From NCBI GenBank assembly GCA_902363515.1, contig CABJAN010000004.1:158417-222416 (forward strand): a stretch of 64,000 bases of DNA, in the 5' to 3' direction. This document shows, piece after piece, positions 54,329-63,007 of the stretch (the stretch's first letter is position 1; each line of letters begins with the position of its first letter). Position numbers and translations under genes: made by a program. Origin of the DNA: Bacillota bacterium (GTDB lineage Bacteria; Bacillota; Clostridia; Lachnospirales; Lachnospiraceae). The notes beneath the pieces were generated by a model. The model made no database searches and was not told the DNA's origin. It saw only the letters and a list, made by a program, of their open reading frames with translations.

Positions 54329-55200
54329 AGTTGCTCCTCCTTCCTATTCATGACTGTCATCTGGAAAAGTGAAATCGCCACGATCACAATAAAGAAAATG
54401 ACTGCATTTGCACTCTGGAATCCAAACTGTCCGCCATCCATACCATTTTTATAAATCAGATAAGAGATGGATTCGGTGCTCTGTGCCGGACCTCCCTTGG
54501 TCAATGACATGATCTGGTCGAATACCATGAGGAAATTCTTTGTGCTCAGTACCAGATTAATCGTCACAAACGGCATTACCAGTGGAAATGTTACTTTCCA
54601 GAACTGCTTCCATTTACTGGCTCCGTCAAGCATGCCCGCCTCGTAGACTTCCTCCGGTACAGTCTGCAGACCGGAAATATAGATGATGGTATTCATGGCA
54701 ACTGCCTGCCATACACCAACAATCAGCACACCAATCCATGCGTATTTTTCACTTGCAAGAATACTGTTCTGTAAAAATCCAATATGGAACACATTTCCCA
54801 CAGTTGGAAGAATGTAAGTAAAAATAAAACTGAAAATATAGCCGATGACAAGTCCTCCTAAAATATTCGGTACAAAATAAATACCGCGCAGTGCACTTTT
54901 AAAACGGATTGCACTGTTTAATCCAACTGCCATGATCAGACTTAGCACATTTACCAGTATCGTTCCTGCCAGTGCATATTTAAACGTAAACAAATAGCTT
55001 TTTCCCACGCGGGAATCCGTAAACAGATCTGCATAGTTCCGGAACCCGACATAATCGTAAGTTCCGTATCCTTTATAATTGGTAAAACTGTAAATCACAC
55101 CTTTGATCATTGGAAGTGTATTGAATACAAAAAATAGGATTACAACCGGTATGATAACCGCCCAGAATGTTTTGTCCCTGTTTGACATTTTCTTTTTCAT
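54325..55200 (-). CDS. Sugar ABC transporter permease, MalF type
   Basis: 291 residues, six membrane helices, EAA loop YEAGMLDGASKWKQFWKVTF. Partner of the MalG-like subunit; overlaps the binding-protein gene by four bases. Confidence 0.9.
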   Translation of the reverse strand: MKKKMSNRDKTFWAVIIPVVILFFVFNTLPMIKGVIYSFTNYKGYGTYDYVGFRNYADLFTDSRVGKSYLFTFKYALAGTILVNVLSLIMAVGLNSAIRFKSALRGIYFVPNILGGLVIGYIFSFIFTYILPTVGNVFHIGFLQNSILASEKYAWIGVLIVGVWQAVAMNTIIYISGLQTVPEEVYEAGMLDGASKWKQFWKVTFPLVMPFVTINLVLSTKNFLMVFDQIMSLTKGGPAQSTESISYLIYKNGMDGGQFGFQSANAVIFFIVIVAISLFQMTVMNRKEEQL

Positions 55201-56498
55201 TGTGCATCCCCCTGTTCTTTCTGATAATCCTGTACTTTCCGAATCAGATCCCGGTTGTAGCGCTTCCAGTCGGAATCAAATTTTTTCAAAAACTTTTCCT
55301 GTGCATTGTCGCTTGTATCCAGCAGGAACGTCTGGATCATGGCATCCACACTCATCTCACTCGGATAATGGTGATCCTGATAATCTGCCATGCGGTTGTT
55401 TTCAATATAAGAACGCATATCCTCAAGTGTTTCCGGAATTGCGAAATCCCCATCCTTGCAGGCAATTCCGCCCTGATCATCCAGATAAATCTGAATGGTT
55501 TCATCTTCATACAGATATTTTAAAACTTCATATGCTGCTTCTTTGTTTTTGCATGCTTTCATCACAGAAAACTGTAAATCAATTCCTGAATTTAATACAT
55601 TGTCTGATTCCTCATCATTTGCAGGAAATGTAAAAGAGCCGATATTCATATCCGGATTGACCGATTTGATCTGTGGGATCGCATAGCTTCCGATCGGATA
55701 CATGGCAGATTCCCCGCGGGCAAATGCTGTACAGGCATCGTTATAACCATATGCATACGGATTTTTTTCGGCGTAATCCAAAAGCGCACGCATCTTTTCT
55801 GCTACCGGTCCATACGTATCGGAAAATGTGGTATTTCCCATATTTACCTGATTGCAGGTATCCGAATCGGTAAGTCCGACTGCCAGCGCATTCCACGGAG
55901 CCAGACAGGTCCAGGTATCTTTAAAGCCCAGATACAGCGGAAGTGTTCCGCTCTGTTTTATTTCATCACACAGTGTGGTAAATTCCTGCCAGGTGGTCGG
56001 AACTTTCCAGGCATTTTCCTCAAACAGATCTTTGTTATATAAAATTCCTGCCGCGTTTGCCACATATGGAAGTGCATACGTGCCATCCTTTGGAATAAAC
56101 TCCAGTTCCTTATCCATATCCAGATATGCCTGTTTTACGGTCTGGACTTCATCCAGATCGGAAATATCATCAAACAGATCTGCATCTAAAAAGTTGGAAT
56201 AGTTGATGTCTCCTCCGATTGCGATGATATCCGGATAATCCTCCCGGATAAAACGTGTCTTTAAAATGGTCATTGCTTCGTTTGGAGATGAAATCGTCAG
56301 ATGGATGTCATCATGTGTTTCATTGAACCGCTTTTCAATCTTTTCAAATGCCTTAACTGCTTCCGGTTTGTAGGAAACCACTTCGATTTCTGTTTTCCCG
56401 TCTGCCCTTTTTTCACTTCCGCATCCAGCAAGCCCCGTCATACACATGCCAAGTGCAAGCACCGCCGCAACACTGCAGAAAATATTTCTTTTTGCCAT
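55197..56498 (-). CDS. Extracellular sugar-binding lipoprotein
   Basis: 433 residues: lipoprotein signal with lipobox LAGC (about residue 23-26), then a CUT1 solute-binding fold (VEVVSYKPEAVKAFEKIEK-like start, YPDIIAIGGD, GTYALPYVANAAGILYNK, ARGESAMYPIGSYAIP). In context it captures raffinose-family sugars. First gene of the operon, read away from the AraC gene. Confidence 0.9.
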   Translation of the reverse strand: MAKRNIFCSVAAVLALGMCMTGLAGCGSEKRADGKTEIEVVSYKPEAVKAFEKIEKRFNETHDDIHLTISSPNEAMTILKTRFIREDYPDIIAIGGDINYSNFLDADLFDDISDLDEVQTVKQAYLDMDKELEFIPKDGTYALPYVANAAGILYNKDLFEENAWKVPTTWQEFTTLCDEIKQSGTLPLYLGFKDTWTCLAPWNALAVGLTDSDTCNQVNMGNTTFSDTYGPVAEKMRALLDYAEKNPYAYGYNDACTAFARGESAMYPIGSYAIPQIKSVNPDMNIGSFTFPANDEESDNVLNSGIDLQFSVMKACKNKEAAYEVLKYLYEDETIQIYLDDQGGIACKDGDFAIPETLEDMRSYIENNRMADYQDHHYPSEMSVDAMIQTFLLDTSDNAQEKFLKKFDSDWKRYNRDLIRKVQDYQKEQGDAQ

Positions 56499-56598
56499 AT
56501 TCCTCTCTCCTTTTTTGCAATATATCCGTTTACTTTTTTGATAATCTGATTATAACATACCTTTATGCATCCTTAAATATCTACATTTTTTCATTTTT

Positions 56599-56653
56599 AT
56601 ACCGAAATGCAATATTTTATGCTATAATAGATATTGATGTCGCATTTTGGTAT
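56599..56653. promoter_or_regulatory. Inverted repeats flanking the AraC gene promoter
   Basis: ATACCGAAATGC (56599-56610) and GCATTTTGGTAT (56642-56653) form an inverted pair (one mismatch) around a -10 box TATAAT (56623-56628) ahead of the regulator gene. A further TGTTATAAT on the minus strand at about 56550 can serve the transport operon. Likely binding sites for the AraC-type regulator. Confidence 0.6.
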
Positions 56654-56667
56654 ATAAGGAGTATTTT

Positions 56668-57510
56668 ATGAGCAATACATTTTTTAATATTTTTCCAAAT
56701 GAAAATTTTATCGATCTGTGCATGTATCAGTTTGGATACGAACAGTGTGATCCCGGCCATTCATTCGGGCCTGCAACACGCAACCACTACCTGTTTCACT
56801 ACATTCTTTCCGGAACCGGAACACTCATGGCAAACAATTCCAAAGGAGAAACACGGACCTATTCTGTAAAAAGCGGACAGGGGTTTATGATTTTTCCCGG
56901 CCAGATCAACACTTACATTGCCGATGAACAGCTTCCGTGGAAATATATGTGGATTGAATTTGACGGATTACGTGTAAAAGAGGCTTTAAGTGTCACAGAT
57001 TTGTGCAAAGACGCGCCCGTTTATCATTCCCACTCCAAAGAATTGCAGGAAAAACTTGCCGATGAAATGCTTTATATTGTCAATCATCCACAGGAATCTT
57101 CCTTCCATCTCATCGGGCATCTGTATCTGTTTTTAGACTATCTGCTGCAGTCAGCAAAATCGACAAAGCTGGTCTCCAGCGGACGCATGAGTGATTATTA
57201 CATAAAAGAAGCGATCAATTATATTGAACAGAATTTTCAGAATAATATTTCGATTGAAGATATCGCTGCGGTATGCGGCATCAACCGGAGTTATTTCGGA
57301 AAAATATTCCGCAACTCGATCGGCCGTTCCCCACAGGAATTTCTTATGAACTACCGCATGGTAAAGGCTACGGAATTATTAAAGCTGACTTCCTTATCCA
57401 TTGCAGATGTCGGCTCTGCTGTCGGATACGAAAATCAGCTTCATTTTTCCCGTGCTTTTAAAAATATTTATGGTGTTTCTCCGCGGGAATGGAAAAACCA
57501 GAACAAGTAA
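56668..57510 (+). CDS. AraC-family regulator, RafR/MsmR type
   Basis: 280 residues: N-terminal cupin-like sugar-sensing domain (NHYLFHYILSGTGTL, GQGFMIFPGQINTY), C-terminal double helix-turn-helix (ISIEDIAAVCGINRSYFGKI, SLSIADVGSAVGYENQLHFS). Divergent from the sugar operon, which it probably activates with raffinose or melibiose present. ATG 56668 follows ATAAGGAG. Confidence 0.9.
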   Translation: MSNTFFNIFPNENFIDLCMYQFGYEQCDPGHSFGPATRNHYLFHYILSGTGTLMANNSKGETRTYSVKSGQGFMIFPGQINTYIADEQLPWKYMWIEFDGLRVKEALSVTDLCKDAPVYHSHSKELQEKLADEMLYIVNHPQESSFHLIGHLYLFLDYLLQSAKSTKLVSSGRMSDYYIKEAINYIEQNFQNNISIEDIAAVCGINRSYFGKIFRNSIGRSPQEFLMNYRMVKATELLKLTSLSIADVGSAVGYENQLHFSRAFKNIYGVSPREWKNQNK

Positions 57511-57646
57511 TAATAGATAGGATAGAGTAAACGCAAAATAGCGAGTACCTGTTCAAAATCATCCGATGTGAGATAATAGACTCATCACTACAAAGTCCAA
57601 ATAGTTTAGTACTCAACTTTTTTGACTTTGCTACAGGAGGTGAGTT

Positions 57647-57846
57647 ATGAAATCTCATACAAGTTTAGTTGCACAGCAAACCCGTCTGAGTGAATGGACT
57701 GACATGGTCAGGGACTGCCAAAACCGTCCGCAAGGAATGAAAATCGATGAATGGTGTTAGCAAAAGCAAGTTATTACTGGAGACTCCGGAAAGTTCGTGA
57801 GGCTTATCTGAAAACAGCGGATCATACACAAACATTTCTTATCTGA
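57647..57846 (+). pseudogene. IS66-family OrfA (TnpA) remnant
   Basis: GGAGGTGAGTT and ATG 57647 open RLSEWTDMVRDCQNRPQGM and EWC followed by TAG (57758); KASYYWRLRKVREAYL continues in another frame. This is the small helix-turn-helix accessory protein of IS66 elements with a short deletion and frameshift. No other IS66 gene is present. Confidence 0.65.
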
Positions 57847-58002
57847 ACAATTGGCTAACAAGCCAGAAAAATCTAAATCCTCCATCACTTTTTTCAGGGT
57901 ATAGACTGGATCGTCATCAGGTAAACTCAATTCGAAGAAACTGAAGTTGATTTTCTGTTGCCCTAGTTCAAAAAATTCGTTATAATAATCTTGTTTTTGC
58001 AT
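57846..58002 (-). pseudogene. IS1182-family transposase, N-terminal fragment
   Basis: QDYYNEFFELGQQKINFSFF, SLPDDDPVYTLKKVMEDLDF and SGLLANCSDK are the first ~55 residues of IS1182-type transposases, starting at ATG 58002. After about 57846 the frame leaves the family. The C-terminal part lies at 46821-47504 on the same strand. Confidence 0.75.
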
Positions 58003-58077
58003 AGTTTCATTATAACATGGAACGGAGAGGAGATGGTTGTCGTTAGCCATCTTTTTCTCTTTTTATGGAAAAATTTT

Positions 58078-58115
58078 AGGGGCAGATTTGACTCGCATGA
58101 GTCAAATCTGCCCCT
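58078..58115. repeat. Perfect 17-bp inverted repeat at right end of the insertion
   Basis: AGGGGCAGATTTGACTC (58078-58094), loop GCAT, GAGTCAAATCTGCCCCT (58099-58115). It forms the junction between the IS1182 leader and the broken lipoprotein gene and is probably an element end structure. Confidence 0.7.
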
Positions 58116-58335
58116 GTTTGGAACTATCTATTCCCCGGCAGCCCCCTCTGCTTTCTTCAGAAAACACATTTTTAAGTTTTTCTGAATCCTGTTGTGTATA
58201 CGCATCTATAATGTTCTGACACATTTGATCTGCCTCTTCTTGCTCAGAACGAAACCACGTATCGAAATACCTGGCAGAACATCCTGTTAAACCAAATAGA
58301 GCAACTCCCATAAAGAACAGTAAGCCTTTTTTCAT
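58114..58335 (-). pseudogene. DUF5104-like lipoprotein, N-terminal part
   Basis: Signal peptide MKKGLLFFMGVALFGLTGC with lipobox LTGC, then EEADQMCQNIIDAYTQQD and SEKLKNVFSEESRGGCRG, ending GIDSSKQ before entering the inverted repeat and a stop at 58102. Domain length and the missing beta-rich half show it is cut; the rest is at 46348-46645. Its ATG overlaps the stop of the membrane-protein gene by four bases, so the original gene was cotranscribed with it. Confidence 0.75.
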
Positions 58336-58991
58336 ACACGTATATCCTTTCTTTTATTGTGATCTGTCTTTTCCCATTTTTTTATCATAAAATACTTCAC
58401 CAGATGAAATGCACCCAGGATGCAAAGCAGGGAAATAAAATAAGAGCTAAGACTTGCAAACCGTATGGTGGCTGTATAGCCAGCCTGGGCGCTGAGGATT
58501 TTCGCAGCACTGATTCCAAGTATTACAAAAACCGTTACGCACCAGCCACCAGCCATTTTTTTTGAGGTGGAGGGATTGTATACATCTTTTTTTATCAGAG
58601 CCAGGGTGAGAAGAATATACAATGCGATAACCAGTATGTAAAGGAGAACAAGCGCGGCCAGATAACCTGGATAGAATTTTTCTTCCAGAGTTGTCAGCAT
58701 AAGGATTGTTCCTGCCCTGCAAAACAGAAGGGAAAATCCAAGGCTTTGTATTCCATAAATCCAAAAAACCTTCTTTCCTGTAACCTCTGTTCTGGAAAAA
58801 CTCAAAATAACCATTCCAAGATAAACAAGCACCAGAAAAATTTTTGAAAAAACAGGTGCAGGGGAAGCCTCAGCCAGAAAGAAAAGACCGAATATAAAAA
58901 ACAGCATAGCGACATCTAATTTATAAATCTCTTTTGGCTTAATATGCGCTTCTATTCCATATAATAAAAAATTTTTTGTTTGTTTTGTCAT
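58332..58991 (-). CDS. Membrane protein of unknown function
   Basis: 219 residues with about six hydrophobic segments and a basic C-terminal tail (KKWEKTDHNKRKD). No family recognised. Translationally coupled (ATGA) to the broken DUF5104 lipoprotein gene downstream. Confidence 0.75.
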   Translation of the reverse strand: MTKQTKNFLLYGIEAHIKPKEIYKLDVAMLFFIFGLFFLAEASPAPVFSKIFLVLVYLGMVILSFSRTEVTGKKVFWIYGIQSLGFSLLFCRAGTILMLTTLEEKFYPGYLAALVLLYILVIALYILLTLALIKKDVYNPSTSKKMAGGWCVTVFVILGISAAKILSAQAGYTATIRFASLSSYFISLLCILGAFHLVKYFMIKKWEKTDHNKRKDIRV

Positions 58992-59027
58992 TTCTCCTTA
59001 TCCTTTCTCCCATGATAGACGGAAATA

Positions 59028-59597
59028 TTACAATGCAGGAGTTTGACCCTCCGGGGAAAACACTGCCATATCCATGTGCATAACCGGGAACAGAAGCAGT
59101 GCAAGTTCCATTTCCGGTTTTAACTTTTCAATGGTATAAACAGGAGTTGCAGCATCTTTTTTGATTCTGGCAACAACTTCATGTCTCTTGTCTTCAATCG
59201 TCCATTCATACTTTTTAAATGGGCGAATTACATTGGTATTACCTTGACAGCAAAAGTAGGTTTCACCATTTACTATAAAAAAATCTCTCTCATCCTGATT
59301 TTTCCCCAAGCCATAAAAATATGCCTCCCCGATTTCCTCTCCGTCTTTATAGATGTCATATTTCAGCTTTAAAATAAATGATTTTATTGTATTTACAACA
59401 GGAATATAATCGATGATTCTATAGTTCCGGTTTACCTGCTTCCATTCCCACACATGTTTATCAACGACTTTCCATTCAAACTTCTCTGTATTATATTGAT
59501 AATTAGTATAACCGGTTAGTAAGGGATTTTCTTTTACATAAAAGGTATACTTATATTTATTAGTTTTCTTTTCTTCTTTTCTGATTAGGGTATACAT
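59028..59597 (-). CDS. Hypothetical cytosolic protein, beta-rich
   Basis: 189 residues, rich in aromatic and alternating charged/hydrophobic residues (KYKYTFYVKEN, WKVVDKHVWEWKQVN), ending in a hydrophobic LALLLFPVMHMDM. It recalls tubby/LURP-one-like barrels, but I cannot assign it. AAGGAGCGCG precedes the ATG. Lies 22 bases downstream of a kinase gene, so probably in that operon. Confidence 0.7.
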   Translation of the reverse strand: MYTLIRKEEKKTNKYKYTFYVKENPLLTGYTNYQYNTEKFEWKVVDKHVWEWKQVNRNYRIIDYIPVVNTIKSFILKLKYDIYKDGEEIGEAYFYGLGKNQDERDFFIVNGETYFCCQGNTNVIRPFKKYEWTIEDKRHEVVARIKKDAATPVYTIEKLKPEMELALLLFPVMHMDMAVFSPEGQTPAL

Positions 59598-59619
59598 TTC
59601 GCGCTCCTTACAAAAAATG

Positions 59620-60984
59620 TTAATATGGTATTTTCAGAAGAACCTCTGCGCCTTTTGTTTTATCAGAATTTCCCAATAAAATCTGCCCCTTATGCTGCTT
59701 TATAATATTACTTGTAATATAAAGTCCCATTCCAAAGTGCATCCTAGAAGTCCGGCTTTTATTCCCCATAAAAAATTGTTCCTGTGCGTGAAGTAAGGCT
59801 TCTGTGGAAAATCCGCTGCCCTCATCTGTGATAGTAATTTCAAGAAACTCTCCCCTGTTGCTGGCTTTTATGTAAAGAGTTCCATGGGAGGGAGAATAGT
59901 CTATGGCATTATTCACCACATTCATAACGGCCCGTTCCAATAAGAGTTTATCTATATTGCAGGTTCCAAGGCTAGTATCGATTTCTGCGGATAAATTAAT
60001 TCCTTTTGTAAGGCATAAAGAGTTTATCTGCGTTTCCATCTGCTTCATGTAATCAGCCATAGGAACTTTTTCAAACTGAAGCTGATACCCTGCGACAGTT
60101 CTGGAGATATTAATCAGTGTTTTAATGTATACACCCATTTGTTCAGAACTTTCGGTAATGTAGCCTGCATATAACTGTTGTTCTTCGTCCAGCTTTGTTT
60201 CACTTATTAAATCAACATTTCCCTGAATCACAGTCAATGGTGTTTTCAGGTCATGAGCAAGTGCAGCAATCTGCTCCCTTTGTAATTGCTCTGCACTCCA
60301 TTGCTTTTCTAAGGATGATTTCAGATTTTCCTTCATATTGGAAAAAGAATGGAGTACCTCTTCAAATTCCCGGATATTGGAATGTCCTACTTCAAAATCA
60401 AGATTTTGCTGCGCAACCTGTTCTGTTGCATCAAAAAGAGGAGCAAGCTGCGCCCTTAGATTCCTGGAAAATTTTGTTGTCAGGATTACGCTGACTGCAA
60501 TACCATTTGCGCCTATAAAAATATACAATAGAATTTCCGGTGAGGGAACATGCTCATTCAACCACTCATTTGTAAACTGTGAGCCAATATAATATTGAAG
60601 CACCACATATTCCTTTTCCCTGGTAACAAGTAAATACTGTTTCTGAACCGCTGCATTTGGTTTTCCGGAAACAGCATACTCCATAGCCTGTTCTAACTCT
60701 TCTCCTTCCAAAGACGTTTCCAATATTTCATAATTTTTACTTAACACCAAATACTTACATCCCATCGGAAGCTGTACCTCTGTCAAATCCGGTGTTGCCG
60801 CAATTACTGAAACAAGATTTTTGGTACTGCGTTCCGAATAATCCGCATAGGTAATAAAATTTGTACTGACTCCAATATAAAGAAAAATAAATGGAATGAC
60901 AGCCGAAGTAATTAACCCAACAAGCAGCATACACAAAAATTTCCAAAAGGATGCTTTTAAGGATGTTCTTTTTTTCATTCCCAT
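59620..60984 (-). CDS. Sensor histidine kinase, lantibiotic (NisK/SpaK-like) type
   Basis: 454 residues: helix ~15-37, outer domain of ~110 residues, helix ~150-170, HAMP-like linker, DHp with IAALAHDLKTPLTVIQGNVD, N box NVVNNAIDYSP, G box HFGMGLYITSNIIKQHKG. Overlaps the response-regulator stop by 10 bases. Grouped with a NisI/SpaI-like lipoprotein, so probably senses a lantibiotic. Confidence 0.88.
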   Translation of the reverse strand: MGMKKRTSLKASFWKFLCMLLVGLITSAVIPFIFLYIGVSTNFITYADYSERSTKNLVSVIAATPDLTEVQLPMGCKYLVLSKNYEILETSLEGEELEQAMEYAVSGKPNAAVQKQYLLVTREKEYVVLQYYIGSQFTNEWLNEHVPSPEILLYIFIGANGIAVSVILTTKFSRNLRAQLAPLFDATEQVAQQNLDFEVGHSNIREFEEVLHSFSNMKENLKSSLEKQWSAEQLQREQIAALAHDLKTPLTVIQGNVDLISETKLDEEQQLYAGYITESSEQMGVYIKTLINISRTVAGYQLQFEKVPMADYMKQMETQINSLCLTKGINLSAEIDTSLGTCNIDKLLLERAVMNVVNNAIDYSPSHGTLYIKASNRGEFLEITITDEGSGFSTEALLHAQEQFFMGNKSRTSRMHFGMGLYITSNIIKQHKGQILLGNSDKTKGAEVLLKIPY

Positions 60985-61634
60985 TTATATCCAATCCCCC
61001 ATACGGTTGCTATTGGCTGAATATTTTGTTTGCTTAACTTTGCCCGGATATTTTTGATATGGGTGGAAATGGTGGAATTATCACTATTGCCATCAAAACT
61101 GAAAACTGCCTCATAAATCTGTTCCTTTGAAAACACCTGTCCTTTATGTCTGGCAAGGTATTCACAGATTAGATATTCACTTTTGGTTAAAGGAACTGGT
61201 GCAGAATCAACCAGCAGTTCCTTTGCAGATAAATCAATTTTTATCCGGTCAAAAATAAGAACTGTGTGTCTTTCCCGATGTTCGCGGCGTAAATGGGCAT
61301 TAACTCTTGCCCGTAATTCTGCAATGCGGAAGGGCTTTGTCAAATAGTCATCTGCGCCTAATCCAAGTCCCAAGGTAATGTCATTCTCCATGGTCTTGGC
61401 AGTCAGAAAGAGAATCGGACAGTCCACCAGAGAGCGGATTTTATCACAATAAGAAAAACCATCTATATCCGGCATCATAATGTCCAGTATAATTAAGTCA
61501 TACTGATTTAATTTCTCAACAGGAACCTGTGCAGCAGAGGTATAAACCGTAACCAGATGTCCATCCTTTTGCAATCCATTTTTCACAAGCTCTAAAATCC
61601 ATGGCTCATCATCAACCATAAGGATTGTTGCCAT
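60975..61634 (-). CDS. OmpR-family response regulator of the lantibiotic-immunity locus
   Basis: 219 residues: MVDDEPWILELV, phospho-Asp in LIILDIMMPDIDG, DDYLTKPFRIAEL, winged helix ending ATVWGIGYKWE. AGGAGGCGATACA precedes the ATG. Paired with the kinase at 59620. Confidence 0.9.
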   Translation of the reverse strand: MATILMVDDEPWILELVKNGLQKDGHLVTVYTSAAQVPVEKLNQYDLIILDIMMPDIDGFSYCDKIRSLVDCPILFLTAKTMENDITLGLGLGADDYLTKPFRIAELRARVNAHLRREHRERHTVLIFDRIKIDLSAKELLVDSAPVPLTKSEYLICEYLARHKGQVFSKEQIYEAVFSFDGNSDNSTISTHIKNIRAKLSKQNIQPIATVWGIGYKWE

Positions 61635-61675
61635 TGTATCGCCTCCTAATATGTTTCAGTATAGCATAATCTATA

Positions 61676-61711
61676 ATGGCAGAAAAGCAATTATTGCCGC
61701 TTTTCTGCCAT
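61676..61711. repeat. 12-bp inverted repeat between immunity lipoprotein and regulator genes
   Basis: ATGGCAGAAAAG (61676-61687) and CTTTTCTGCCAT (61700-61711) make a perfect stem around the lipoprotein stop codon, upstream of the regulator gene. It may weaken read-through between the two genes. Confidence 0.55.
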
Positions 61712-62503
61712 ATAATAGTGGTCATTTATCTGTACCGCAACAGCTTCGGTCTTATCAGTACCTTGAATTTCATAAATGTCTTTATAAATCCATTGTTCCC
61801 GCTGCTGCTTGGCGCTTTCTCCCTGCCAGTCAAGTTTACGGAGTTCCTCCTTTGACAAAGGAATCTTCGTTTCTGCATCAAATATAATAGTTTCTGCCAG
61901 AATATCAATATAGTTTCCCAGTTCACTATTGGAGACGGTTTCAGACGTTACCTGATAAACGGTACTATTACAGAGAAGCTGAGTTGCATTTTGCGGATTG
62001 ATTTTAAACTTGCCACTCATAGCTTCTTCTGTATTCTTAAAATCAAAAACAGAATCTGTACCTTTGACATTTGCATTTGAAACCGCTTTGTGATATTCTC
62101 CATTTACCTCTACAATGAGATAATTGTCAGCATTTGGCGCTGCATACACATTTAAAAACGGAATGATATAAGCAGCATCCGGAGCTTTATCTCCTAAATC
62201 TGCCAGGTTCAGGAAAGCAGCAGGCTCTATATTTTCTTGAAGTAATAGTTTCCCTTCTTCATCCACAGCCGTAAGCTGTCGGATATAACCAATCCACTCT
62301 CCCAGCTCATCATTAGAAACTGTATCTTCTAAAATTGTGTAGTTGTTTTCTTTATAAGAAAACTGAGTCACATTCTCCTCATTCAAATAACATTCTTCTT
62401 TGTCACTGGCATAGTCATTTATTTTCTCCTGCAAGGAGCATCCTGAAAAAGAGAAACATGCCATAGCCGCAAGCAGCAGCAACCTCACTCTTCTGCACTT
62501 CAT
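61691..62503 (-). CDS. NisI/SpaI-like lantibiotic immunity lipoprotein
   Basis: 270 residues: lipoprotein signal (LLLLAAMACFSFSGC), then two related halves, each with the pattern Y-x-[IV]-x-[ES]-[DE]-TVSN-x-ELG (YTILEDTVSNDELGEWIGYI and YQVTSETVSNSELGNYIDIL), the duplicated fold of NisI-type immunity proteins. It would bind a lantibiotic at the outer face of the membrane. No LanFEG transporter or lantibiotic structural gene is nearby. Confidence 0.8.
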   Translation of the reverse strand: MKCRRVRLLLLAAMACFSFSGCSLQEKINDYASDKEECYLNEENVTQFSYKENNYTILEDTVSNDELGEWIGYIRQLTAVDEEGKLLLQENIEPAAFLNLADLGDKAPDAAYIIPFLNVYAAPNADNYLIVEVNGEYHKAVSNANVKGTDSVFDFKNTEEAMSGKFKINPQNATQLLCNSTVYQVTSETVSNSELGNYIDILAETIIFDAETKIPLSKEELRKLDWQGESAKQQREQWIYKDIYEIQGTDKTEAVAVQINDHYYMAEKRQ

Positions 62504-62691
62504 ATTTTGTCATATCCTTTCTTATTCTTGATTATAAAAAAGGATAAATCATAATTTTGAAGATTTTATAAAGAAAAGATGATGAAATTTCACTTCCCAG
62601 TTCTTGCCATCTGTAAAAAGGGAAAACTTGGAAACTGCATTACTTTGAATCAATTTTTATCAGATGCTTCATACTTTTTTTGTTTTATCAT

Positions 62692-63006
62692 TTAACCTTT
62701 TAGTCGGCTTTCAATATCTGATGCACTATATAATACATCTGTTACAATCACTTTATCTCCCTGGATTACAAAAAAGACAGAGTAATTGTCTACTAACAAT
62801 CTTCTCATTTCATTGCTTCGTTCCGGCTCTGATTCCATAATACGGATTCTCTCAGCCATAGTATTCAATGTCAAAATAGCGTCTGCAATCCGGTTGTATT
62901 GATCCATAGCATTTTCCGGTGCCTGGAGAACATAAGCGATGTGATTATATAACTGTTCCATATCAGCCAATGCTTCATTTGTAATCTCAACCGTATAGTG
63001 TCTCAT
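62692..63006 (-). CDS. RelE/ParE-type toxin
   Basis: 104 residues: YTVEITNEALADMEQLYNHI, MRRLLVDNYSVFFVIQGDKV, VTDVLYSASDIESRL: the RelE/ParE fold. The ATG is one base after the antitoxin stop. Could cleave ribosome-bound mRNA or poison gyrase; the ParE/RelE choice cannot be made by eye. Confidence 0.85.
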   Translation of the reverse strand: MRHYTVEITNEALADMEQLYNHIAYVLQAPENAMDQYNRIADAILTLNTMAERIRIMESEPERSNEMRRLLVDNYSVFFVIQGDKVIVTDVLYSASDIESRLKG

Positions 63007-63007
63007 A

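Larger units (their letters stand above)
46646..58114. mobile_element. About 11.5-kb insertion: IS1182 ends enclosing a raffinose-use locus and IS debris
   Basis: The boundaries are taken as the points where the two DUF5104 parts break off: GGGGACTGTCGG on the left and, read inward from the right, GGGGCAGATTTGAC. Both ends begin GGGG but otherwise agree poorly, and no target duplication is clear, so exact ends are tentative. Inside lie both ends of one IS1182-type transposase gene in the right order and orientation. Between them are fragments of IS605, IS481-like and IS66 elements and the complete AgaSK locus. Confidence 0.65.

Noticed and set aside
57835..57846. AATTGTT present at both IS1182 break points, as a target-site duplication
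   Set aside because: About 250 transposase residues are missing between the two fragments, so a simple duplication around an insertion cannot explain it; the shared 7-mer is probably chance.
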